DNA of 17,666 nucleotides, taken from Candidatus Muproteobacteria bacterium. Lineage in GTDB: Bacteria > Pseudomonadota > Gammaproteobacteria > Acidiferrobacterales > Sulfurifustaceae. The notes under the pieces are model-generated. The model searched no databases and was not told the origin of the DNA. It was given only the letters and a program-made list of their open reading frames with translations. Within the stretch, counting starts at the first letter, position 1. Every line of letters begins with the position of its first letter. Both the position numbers and the translations under genes were made by a program. Location of the stretch: assembly GCA_023266455.1 (NCBI GenBank), contig JAHFQD010000006.1, forward strand, positions 1 to 17,666, given 5' to 3'. Below are positions 1 to 6,073 of the stretch, piece after piece.

Positions 1-333
1 ACCTTGGCCGCGACCTTACGGCGCCAATTCGTTTCGGGGACGACACATGCGGTCTTTGGCATGTTGCGCGACAAAGACATCGTCGGTGTGGTGCAGGCCA
101 TGCGTGAGATCGTCGATCGCTGGCATGTCGCTACGTTACATACGGCGCGCAGCGCGACCGCCGACGAGGTTCTCGCAGCCATTGCCGCAGCCGGTGTGAA
201 CGCGCCGGCGCAGGCGTATCCCGATATGCGCGCCGCGTACGCGGCCGCCCGCGCCGCCATGGGCAAGGACGATCGTCTGCTCGTATTTGGTTCGTTCTAT
301 GCCGTCGGTGATATACTGGCGCATCCCGAGTGA
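1..333 (+). CDS. folC: Folylpolyglutamate synthase / dihydrofolate synthase, C-terminal part
   Basis: This is the 3' end of a gene that begins before the window; frame 1 is open from the first base to a TGA at 331-333. The visible part (about 110 residues) resembles the C-terminal Mur-ligase-like domain of FolC: a segment ending in GMLRDKD, then DRWHVATLHTARSAT, and a final LLVFGSFYAVGDIL motif, which is typical of the FolC C-terminus. FolC adds glutamate to dihydropteroate and folates in the cytoplasm. The next gene (SPOR/DedD) starts 9 nt downstream, as in the folC-dedD-cvpA-purF block of Pseudomonas-type genomes. The ATP-binding N-terminal domain is outside the window. Identification rests on the C-terminal motif plus context. 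Confidence 0.9.
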   Translation, partial: TLAATLRRQFVSGTTHAVFGMLRDKDIVGVVQAMREIVDRWHVATLHTARSATADEVLAAIAAAGVNAPAQAYPDMRAAYAAARAAMGKDDRLLVFGSFYAVGDILAHPE

Positions 334-342
334 GGTGTTGAG

Positions 343-966
343 ATGGCTCAAGACGACGAAAAGCCCCAATTCAATCCTAAACACCGCATCGCCGGCGCCA
401 TTATTTTGGTGTCGCTTGCGGTGATCTTCGTGCCGATGTTGCTCGACAAGTCATCGCCGCCGAAAGAAAAAAGTCTGACTGAAATTCCTGCGCGCGACGG
501 CGACACCAAGGTCGTCGTCTCGCCAGTGCCGCTGCCGGCCGCTGAACCCGCCGCTGCACCGGCGACAACGCCTTCGACGCCCGCACCAGTTGCCGAATCC
601 GCGCCGAAGAAAACCGCGGACAGCGCACCTGTCGAAGCACCCAAGAAGGCTACGGAAAAGAAAGCCGACCCCGCGCCTGCCAAAAATAAACCCGCCGTCG
701 CCAAGTTGAGCGACGTGGTGGAAAAGCCGTCGCAAGGCTGGGTGGTTCAAGTCGGTAGCTTTACCAATATCGAGAACGCCGGTCACTTACGCGACAAGCT
801 GAAGAACATGGGCTACGCCGTGCAATCGGATTCCGTCAAGTTGCAAGACAACAAGGCGGTGCGTTTGCGTGTCGGCCCGTATCGCGACAAGACCGCGGCT
901 TCCAAGGCGCAAGCGAAACTCGAAAAGGATTTCAATATTCACGGCATGGTCGTCGCTTATCCCTAA
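343..966 (+). CDS. dedD: SPOR-domain cell-division protein, DedD-like
   Basis: A 207-aa protein with three visible parts: a short charged cytoplasmic N-terminus (1-15), one hydrophobic membrane segment (about 16-34), then a Pro/Ala/Lys-rich low-complexity periplasmic linker (about 38-128). It ends in a SPOR domain (about 130-207) starting WVVQVGSF and containing VRLRVGPY. SPOR domains bind denuded septal peptidoglycan, and DedD is a bitopic inner-membrane division protein. The ATG at 343 is preceded by GAGGTG at suitable spacing and lies 9 nt after folC. Its place between folC and cvpA-purF is the usual position of dedD, which supports the name. The low-complexity linker produces long spurious open frames on the opposite strand. 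Confidence 0.88.
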   Translation: MAQDDEKPQFNPKHRIAGAIILVSLAVIFVPMLLDKSSPPKEKSLTEIPARDGDTKVVVSPVPLPAAEPAAAPATTPSTPAPVAESAPKKTADSAPVEAPKKATEKKADPAPAKNKPAVAKLSDVVEKPSQGWVVQVGSFTNIENAGHLRDKLKNMGYAVQSDSVKLQDNKAVRLRVGPYRDKTAASKAQAKLEKDFNIHGMVVAYP

Positions 967-985
967 CGCAGGCGATTCCTAAACC

Positions 986-1492
986 ATGTTCTTCGGTGTC
1001 AGTACTTTCGACATCACTTTGGTGGTGCTGATTTTATTATTCACCGCCATCGGCGCGTGGCGCGGGTTCGTGCGCGAATTAGTATCGTTGATCACCTGGA
1101 TCGTGGCCTCGGTAACGGCATGGATGTTCGCCGATCGCTTGGCCGGCGTGTTTGAAAAGTTGACGCAAGAAGGCGCGCTGCGCCAGATGTTGGCGTTCGC
1201 ATTGATCTTCATCGTTATCTTTATCATTGGCATCTTGGTTGGTTTGGGACTGCATAAACTGGTCAGCAAGTCCGCCAGTTTGCGTGCGGTCAATCGTGTT
1301 ACCGGCGCGGCGCTTGGTATGGCGCGCGGCGGCGTTATCGTTGTGATCGTGTTTTTACTCGCCGGCTTGACGTCGTTTCCGCAGCGCCCATGGTGGCGCG
1401 AGTCGGTGCTGACACCGCCGTTCGAACGCGCGGCCATCTATGCCGCGCGGTATTTGCCGCGCGACGTTGCCCGGCACGTTCGCTATAGCTAG
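986..1492 (+). CDS. cvpA: CvpA family inner-membrane protein
   Basis: A 168-aa protein with about four hydrophobic segments (roughly residues 7-24, 32-50, 65-90 and 108-127). The N-terminal signature of CvpA is visible: a first helix followed by GAWRGFVRELVSL, and later an NRVTGAALGMARGG motif before the last helix. CvpA was first linked to colicin V production and purF expression in E. coli; its biochemical role is unsettled, with links to envelope homeostasis. It starts 19 nt after dedD and ends 27 nt before purF, the classical cvpA-purF arrangement. The last 40 residues are hydrophilic and Arg-rich. Confidence 0.93.
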   Translation: MFFGVSTFDITLVVLILLFTAIGAWRGFVRELVSLITWIVASVTAWMFADRLAGVFEKLTQEGALRQMLAFALIFIVIFIIGILVGLGLHKLVSKSASLRAVNRVTGAALGMARGGVIVVIVFLLAGLTSFPQRPWWRESVLTPPFERAAIYAARYLPRDVARHVRYS

Positions 1493-1519
1493 ACTGATTT
1501 CTTTAAGAGGTTTCCCTGC

Positions 1520-3049
1520 ATGTGCGGGATCATCGGTATTTTCGGCAGACAACCCGTCAATCAATCTCTCTACGACGGTCTTCTCGTCCTACAACATCGT
1601 GGCCAAGACGCCGCGGGTATTCTCACGAGCGACGGTCAGCGCATTTATTTGCGCAAAGACAACGGACTGGTAAGCGATGTGTTTCAGCACCATCACATGT
1701 TGGCGCTGCGCGGCGAGATGGGCATCGGGCATACGCGTTATCCCACCGCCGGCTGCGATTCACCGGCCGAAGCGCAACCGTTCTACGTCAACTCACCATT
1801 CGGTTTGGCGCTGGCGCATAACGGCAATCTCACCAACGCCGAACAATTGAAAAACGATTTGTTCCGCGACGATCTGCGCCACATCAATACCGATTCCGAT
1901 TCTGAAATTTTGTTGAACGTATTTGCACATGAGCTCCAAGCCTGCGCGCGCTTGCGCTTGTCGCCGGAGCATGTGTTCAAGGCGGTCACGGCGGTGCACC
2001 GTCGTTGTCGCGGCGCATATGCGGTGACGATGTTAATCGCCGGTTTCGGCATCTTGGCGTTCCGCGATCCGTACGGTATCCGTCCGCTGGTGTACGGCCA
2101 ACGCGAGACCGAAAACGGAACCGAATATATGTTCGCCTCCGAATCTGTGGCGCTCGACGTGCTCGGTTTCAAATTCGTGCGCGATGTAGCGCCGGGCGAA
2201 GCGATTTATATCGATCACAGCGGTGAGCTGCACGCGCGCCAATGCGCGGAGAAGTCGCAGCTGACGCCGTGCTTGTTCGAGTTCGTGTATCTGGCGCGGC
2301 CGGATTCGTTGATGGACGGTATTTACGTTCACAAGACACGCTTACGCATGGGCGAACGTTTAGCGCAGAAAATAAAACGCGAATGGCCGAATAACGATAT
2401 CGATGTCGTTATTCCGATTCCCGATACCTCCCGCACCGCGGCTTTGCAAATGGCCACAGATTTGGGATTGCCGTATCGCGAAGGCTTTATTAAAAACCGC
2501 TACATCGGTCGCACCTTCATCATGCCGGGGCAGGCGCAGCGTAAAAAATCGGTGCGCCAGAAACTCAACGCCATGGATGTCGAGTTCCGTGGCAAGAACG
2601 TATTGTTGGTGGACGATTCCATCGTGCGCGGTACGACTTCGAGTCAGATTATTCAAATGGCGCGCGAGGCAGGCGCTAAACAAGTGTATTTCGCCTCGGC
2701 CGCGCCGCCGGTGCGTTATCCCTATGTGTACGGCATTGACATGCCGTCGGCACATGAATTAGTCGCCAACGGACGCACCGACGAAGAAATCGCGCGCGAG
2801 ATCGGCGCCGATCGGTTGATCTATCAAGACTTGGAAGATTTGATCGGTGCTGCGCGCGAAGGCAATCCGGACATCGATCGTTTCGACGCTTCTTGCTTCG
2901 ATGGCGTCTATGTCACCGGCGACATCAGTCCGGATTACCTGCAGCGTATCGAGAAGGCGCGCAATGATGCCGCCAAAGCCGATCACCGCGTCGGCCCCGA
3001 TGGAAACGACCACATTGTCACCGCCGAAGTGTTGACGTTCCCGCGCTAG
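1520..3049 (+). CDS. purF: Amidophosphoribosyltransferase (glutamine PRPP amidotransferase)
   Basis: A 509-aa enzyme that makes phosphoribosylamine from PRPP and glutamine, the first committed step of de novo purine synthesis in the cytoplasm. It begins MCGIIGIFG, so Cys2 becomes the N-terminal nucleophile of the class II glutaminase domain after Met removal; this fixes the start. An AGAGG Shine-Dalgarno lies upstream. Glutaminase-domain motifs [19 protein letters not shown] and AHNGNLTN are present. The C-terminal phosphoribosyltransferase domain carries the PRPP loop [14 protein letters not shown] at about residue 362-375, followed by [18 protein letters not shown]. Length matches the E. 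coli protein (505 aa). No PurR operator was recognised upstream, where the gene is directly downstream of cvpA. Confidence 0.98.
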   Translation: MCGIIGIFGRQPVNQSLYDGLLVLQHRGQDAAGILTSDGQRIYLRKDNGLVSDVFQHHHMLALRGEMGIGHTRYPTAGCDSPAEAQPFYVNSPFGLALAHNGNLTNAEQLKNDLFRDDLRHINTDSDSEILLNVFAHELQACARLRLSPEHVFKAVTAVHRRCRGAYAVTMLIAGFGILAFRDPYGIRPLVYGQRETENGTEYMFASESVALDVLGFKFVRDVAPGEAIYIDHSGELHARQCAEKSQLTPCLFEFVYLARPDSLMDGIYVHKTRLRMGERLAQKIKREWPNNDIDVVIPIPDTSRTAALQMATDLGLPYREGFIKNRYIGRTFIMPGQAQRKKSVRQKLNAMDVEFRGKNVLLVDDSIVRGTTSSQIIQMAREAGAKQVYFASAAPPVRYPYVYGIDMPSAHELVANGRTDEEIAREIGADRLIYQDLEDLIGAAREGNPDIDRFDASCFDGVYVTGDISPDYLQRIEKARNDAAKADHRVGPDGNDHIVTAEVLTFPR

Positions 3050-3119
3050 AGGTTTCGCCGCCGAATTTTCGTTTTGTCGCGCCATCTAATCGAGCTTTTA
3101 TCGTCCGAAGGAAGAAGTC

Positions 3120-3716
3120 ATGACAGGGTTATCGAAAGCCAGCCGGAAACGCCACGCCGATCATCCCATCGATCCGATTTTCCTTGAACGCTGGTCGCCG
3201 CGGGCGATGACGGGCGAGGAGATTTCGGAAGCGGAACTCAATATTTTATTCGAAGCTGCACGCTGGGCGCCGTCGTCGTACAACAACCAACCGTGGCGTA
3301 TTCTCTACGCGCGTCGCAACACCAAGCACTGGCAGACCTTTTTCGATTTGATGGGTGAGTTCAACCAGAGTTGGACGCACAAGGCCGCGGCGTTATTGGT
3401 GATCATTTCGAAAAAAACTTTCGAACATAACGGCAAACCCTCGATTACGCATTCCTACGACACCGGCGCTGCATGGATAAGCCTGGCGTTGCAAGGCGCG
3501 AAGAAAGGTTACGTTGTGCACGGCATGCAAGGATTCGACTACGACCGTGCCCGGCAGTCGTTGAAAATTCCGGACGACTATCAAGTCGAAGCCATGGCCG
3601 CGATCGGTAAGCCTGGTGATCCTGCCGAGCTGCCGCCGAATCTGCTCGAACGCGAGTCACCGAGCGATCGCAAGAAGCTCGATCAAATCGTGCGCGAGGG
3701 GGAATTTAGTTTCTAG
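3120..3716 (+). CDS. Nitroreductase-family flavoprotein
   Basis: A 198-aa protein of the nitroreductase/FMN-dependent oxidoreductase family. Visible family signatures are ERWSPRAMTGEEIS near the N-terminus, the FMN-contacting stretch ARWAPSSYNNQPWR (about 48-61), a mid-protein YDTGAAWISLALQGAKKGY (about 114-132), and a C-terminal AAIGKPGD. Members are usually homodimeric, bind FMN, and reduce nitro groups, quinones or enals with NAD(P)H; the real substrate here is unknown. The ATG follows GAAGGAAGAA, a good ribosome-binding site. It sits 70 nt after purF and 3 nt before an arylamine N-acetyltransferase, so the two are probably co-transcribed. No terminator was recognised between purF and this gene. 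Confidence 0.9.
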   Translation: MTGLSKASRKRHADHPIDPIFLERWSPRAMTGEEISEAELNILFEAARWAPSSYNNQPWRILYARRNTKHWQTFFDLMGEFNQSWTHKAAALLVIISKKTFEHNGKPSITHSYDTGAAWISLALQGAKKGYVVHGMQGFDYDRARQSLKIPDDYQVEAMAAIGKPGDPAELPPNLLERESPSDRKKLDQIVREGEFSF

Positions 3717-3719
3717 CGC

Positions 3720-4529
3720 ATGGCTGCAATCGATCTCGACGCTTATTGCAATCGCATCGGTTACAGCGGACCGCGCGCGCCGACGGTCGAAGTGCTTGCG
3801 GAGATTCAGCGGCGTCACACGCAAACGATCGCGTTCGAAAATCTCGATCCGTTGTTGCGACGCCCGGTCAAACTCGACGTTGAATCGCTGCAGCAAAAAC
3901 TCGTTCACGGCGGCCGCGGCGGTTATTGCTTCGAACAAAATCTACTTTTGAGCCAGATTCTGCAGGCGCTTGGTTTCAGCGTCGTCGGGTTGGCGGCGCG
4001 CATCCTCTGGAACATTCCCGACGGCGTCGTCATGCCGCGTGGGCATATGTTGTTATGCGTCGACGTCGACGCGCAGCGTTACATCGTCGACGTCGGCTTC
4101 GGTATCCTGACGCCTACCGGACCGTTGCGCTTGGAGCCCGACGTCGAACAAGCGACACCGCACGAGCCGTTTCGTTTGCGGCGCGACGGCGAGGAATTCA
4201 TCTCGCAGGCGCAAGTGCTCGGCAAGTGGCGCGCGATTTATCGCTTCAACTTGCAACGTCAATTGTTGCCGGATTACGAAGTGATGAATTGGTATTTGTC
4301 GAACCACCCCGAGTCGCGCTTCGTTAACGGTTTGATCGCCGCGCGCCCTGACGAAAATCGGCGCTATACGCTTAACAACAACGAATTCACGCAGCGGATG
4401 TTGAACGGCGAAACCGAGAAGCGCGTTTTAACCTGCGTCGCCGAACTGCGCGATGTTTTAACGGATGTATTTCGACTAACGCTGCCAGAGATACCCACTT
4501 TAGATGCGACGTTCGAGAAATTATTTTGA
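3720..4529 (+). CDS. nat: Arylamine N-acetyltransferase
   Basis: A 269-aa protein of the NAT family, which moves the acetyl group of acetyl-CoA (or another acyl-CoA) to arylamines, arylhydroxylamines or hydrazines by a ping-pong mechanism through a Cys-His-Asp triad. The triad is visible: Cys70 in RGGYCFEQN, His109 in PRGHMLL and Asp124 in YIVDVGFG. The family segment AFENLDPLLRR (about 38-48) precedes it. The length is normal. The ATG lies 3 nt after the nitroreductase stop, so translation is probably coupled. A nitroreductase followed by NAT would allow nitro reduction and then acetylation of the product; that is inference from neighbourhood. NATs also act in rifamycin-type amide synthesis, but no polyketide genes are present here. 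Confidence 0.94.
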   Translation: MAAIDLDAYCNRIGYSGPRAPTVEVLAEIQRRHTQTIAFENLDPLLRRPVKLDVESLQQKLVHGGRGGYCFEQNLLLSQILQALGFSVVGLAARILWNIPDGVVMPRGHMLLCVDVDAQRYIVDVGFGILTPTGPLRLEPDVEQATPHEPFRLRRDGEEFISQAQVLGKWRAIYRFNLQRQLLPDYEVMNWYLSNHPESRFVNGLIAARPDENRRYTLNNNEFTQRMLNGETEKRVLTCVAELRDVLTDVFRLTLPEIPTLDATFEKLF

Positions 4530-4562
4530 ACATGGTGAGCTAATATTTAAAGAGAGAAGTAG

Positions 4563-4591
4563 TTGATAGGTACTATATCGTGCTATATAAT
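4563..4591 (+). promoter_or_regulatory. Sigma70 promoter of the CRISPR array (leader)
   Basis: TTGATA (4563-4568) and TATAAT (4586-4591) are separated by exactly 17 nt, a near-consensus sigma70 promoter in an AT-rich stretch between NAT and the first repeat. Predicted transcription start is near 4598, about 22 nt before the first repeat. Direction agrees with the tracrRNA, whose anti-repeat pairs with the + strand repeat transcript. The rest of 4530-4619 shows no gene and is taken as the array leader. Confidence 0.85.
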
Positions 4592-4619
4592 CTGGACTCG
4601 ATTTGAGCTTCCGCTTGCG

Positions 4620-4793
4620 GTTCCGTTACCCCACCATCGGAATGATTGATACACTCCGCTTTACCCATGATCAACCTCCAAGTTTAAGTTCCGTTACCCC
4701 ACCATCGGAATGATTGATACACTCCCCTATGTCGCAAATGCTTGATGAATGTGTAGTTCCGTTACCCCACCATCGGAATGATTGATACACTCC
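4620..4793 (+). CRISPR. Type II-C CRISPR array, 3 repeats and 2 spacers
   Basis: Three identical 38-nt repeats lie at 4620-4657, 4688-4725 and 4756-4793, beginning GTTCCGTTACCCC and ending TTGATACACTCC. The two 30-nt spacers are at 4658-4687 and 4726-4755 and are unrelated to each other. The repeats contain a short inverted pair TTCCG/CGGAA. If the usual 36-nt type II repeat is assumed, it would end at TACACT and the CC would be part of spacers, but all three copies share CC, so 38 nt fits better. Bases 28-36 of the repeat (TGATACACT) resemble an extended -10 element, as in the repeat-embedded promoters known from Neisseria. Transcription is + strand, because the tracrRNA anti-repeat matches this orientation and a promoter precedes the array. 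The array converges on the cas operon. Confidence 0.97.
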
Positions 4794-4800
4794 TGAATCG

Positions 4801-4835
4801 CCGCAACCCATTGTCTGGGTTGCGGTTTTTCTTTT
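4801..4835 (+). terminator. Intrinsic terminator of the CRISPR array
   Basis: CCGCAACCCA (4801-4810), loop TTGTC (4811-4815) and TGGGTTGCGG (4816-4825) form a perfect 10-bp stem followed by TTTTTCTTTT (4826-4835). It starts 7 nt after the last repeat, so it ends pre-crRNA transcripts. On the - strand the same hairpin has no following T-run, so it should not terminate the cas operon efficiently. Its T-tract touches the cas2 stop codon. Confidence 0.92.
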
Positions 4836-5142
4836 AGAAGAGCTCGATTTGTTCCGGCGCATCGGGTTTTTTGTTGGTGCTTTTGGGACCGAAGTATTCT
4901 CTTGTCATGGCGTATTGCTTGTCGGTGACCAAGAAAAATGCGACTTCGGCATTTGGCGGAATATGCTGTTTTAGTCGTTGAATTGTTGCTTCCGCTACCG
5001 CCATGGTCGGAAAATGCCGGACATAGAGGGAGTACTGCAATTGCGCGAAATTTTCTTGCAGTAGACGCTTACGGAACACCGTGTAGTCGTGACGTTCCTC
5101 GTCCGTAGTCATCGGACAATCATAAACCGCTATTACCCACAT
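4834..5142 (-). CDS. cas2: CRISPR-associated endoribonuclease/integrase subunit Cas2
   Basis: A 102-aa Cas2 starting MWVIAVYDCPM, with the conserved Asp8 at the end of the first strand of a ferredoxin-like fold, then FRKRLLQENFAQLQYSLYVR, and ending PEQIELF. Cas2 dimers bridge two Cas1 dimers in the spacer integration complex. I chose the ATG at 5142 because MWVIAVYD is the normal family N-terminus. Upstream in-frame ATGs at 5166 and 5208 would add 8 or 22 residues that are unlike Cas2 and lie further inside cas1. The chosen start still overlaps the cas1 3' end by 23 nt, which suggests translational coupling. It is the last gene of the cas9-cas1-cas2 operon. Confidence 0.95.
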   Translation of the reverse strand: MWVIAVYDCPMTTDEERHDYTVFRKRLLQENFAQLQYSLYVRHFPTMAVAEATIQRLKQHIPPNAEVAFFLVTDKQYAMTREYFGPKSTNKKPDAPEQIELF

Positions 5143-6070
5143 GACGCGCCATCCGTTTACGCCCATCCTTGGCACCCCCGGATAAAAAGGGTAGTACAAG
5201 GTCACCACCCCTGGTTTCTAGAATGCGGCAATAACTGGATATAGTCTGCTCAACGGCTATGGGAAGGCGATACTCGTTTCCATTTAAAGCCACGGTTTTT
5301 TGAATCAGCGCTGCGGTCATCTTGCGTGATGCGCTGTCGAATTCACCGTCGCGACCAGGATCTTCCCAGATGTGGCGCTCGACAATGAAGCGATACGGTT
5401 CCATGAAATCATCGGCCAAGTTGAAAGGGTTCTCCTGATTGTTATGGCCTAATCCTAGCGCTGGTTGCAGTCCTGCCGCGACGATGGCGCGAGCGATCAA
5501 CGCACGCAATACGGCGTAACCGAAATTAAGCCGCGCGTTGATTGGGTCGTTCGCACCCTGCTTGGTGCGGCGGAAATTTTCCGGAAATAAATGCGCCCAA
5601 TAGTGTCGAGCCGCTTGTCCTTCGAGCTTGCCGGCGTCGCCTGGTTGGACCTCGTCAGCCATGCGCTGTAGACGTAGAGAACCTTTTAGTTGCAATGCGC
5701 GCAGGTTGGCCGCTTCTCCGCGAATGCGCGATTGCACAATGTGTCGCCAGAGTTCCTTGGGAACTTGCGTGCGCTCGAAGGTGATCTGATGGCGCAACCG
5801 CAACGGCTGCGCCAGATTTCCTACCAAAGGCAAGTGCAGCCCCACTGGATGATGTTTCTCGTCGGTTATCATCACAGCCGATGCGTGCTGAGCGAGCACT
5901 CGCAGTACATGCACGCTTAGTTCGATCGTTGTGTGATGTAGGACTAGTACCGCTATGTCCTGCGGCGCTATGAAAACATCTTCCTCGCCGATGCGAGCGA
6001 GTTTCAACCTGCCGAGATGGATCGAGAGGCCGGCTGGATTTTCGATGAGGAGTATTCGTTGTAACGACAT
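5120..6070 (-). CDS. cas1: CRISPR-associated integrase Cas1 (type II)
   Basis: A 316-aa Cas1, the metal-dependent integrase that inserts spacers into the array. The expected active-site set is visible: Glu150 in KLEGQAARHYW, His209 in GLGHNN, and the acidic pair Asp220-Asp221 in LADDFMEPYR. The family motif NDPINARLNFGYAVLR (about 174-189) sits between the Glu and the His. The N-terminal beta-sandwich begins MSLQRILLIENPAGLSI, a form common in type II Cas1. It begins 3 nt after the cas9 stop codon and overlaps cas2 by 23 nt, so the three genes form one transcription unit. No Cas4 or Csn2 gene is present, as expected for subtype II-C. Length is near the family's usual 300 aa. Confidence 0.96.
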   Translation of the reverse strand: MSLQRILLIENPAGLSIHLGRLKLARIGEEDVFIAPQDIAVLVLHHTTIELSVHVLRVLAQHASAVMITDEKHHPVGLHLPLVGNLAQPLRLRHQITFERTQVPKELWRHIVQSRIRGEAANLRALQLKGSLRLQRMADEVQPGDAGKLEGQAARHYWAHLFPENFRRTKQGANDPINARLNFGYAVLRALIARAIVAAGLQPALGLGHNNQENPFNLADDFMEPYRFIVERHIWEDPGRDGEFDSASRKMTAALIQKTVALNGNEYRLPIAVEQTISSYCRILETRGGDLVLPFLSGGAKDGRKRMARHVGNSGL

Positions 6071-6073
6071 TCG

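Noticed and set aside
348..786. Long Ala/Gly/Arg-rich - strand frames opposite dedD
   Set aside because: They are shadows of the Pro/Ala-rich linker codons in dedD, with no ribosome-binding site or family resemblance.
3050..3119. Possible terminator or promoter between purF and the nitroreductase gene
   Set aside because: No stable hairpin with a T-run and no convincing -35/-10 pair was found in these 70 bases.
4611..4620. CCGCTTGCGG hairpin just before the first repeat as a terminator or partial repeat
   Set aside because: The stem is only 4 bp with a 2-nt loop and there is no T-run; it shares no sequence with the repeat beyond one base.
4671..4862. A 63-codon - strand open frame over the CRISPR array
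   Set aside because: It translates the repeats and terminator hairpin; the repeated peptide is a by-product of the array.
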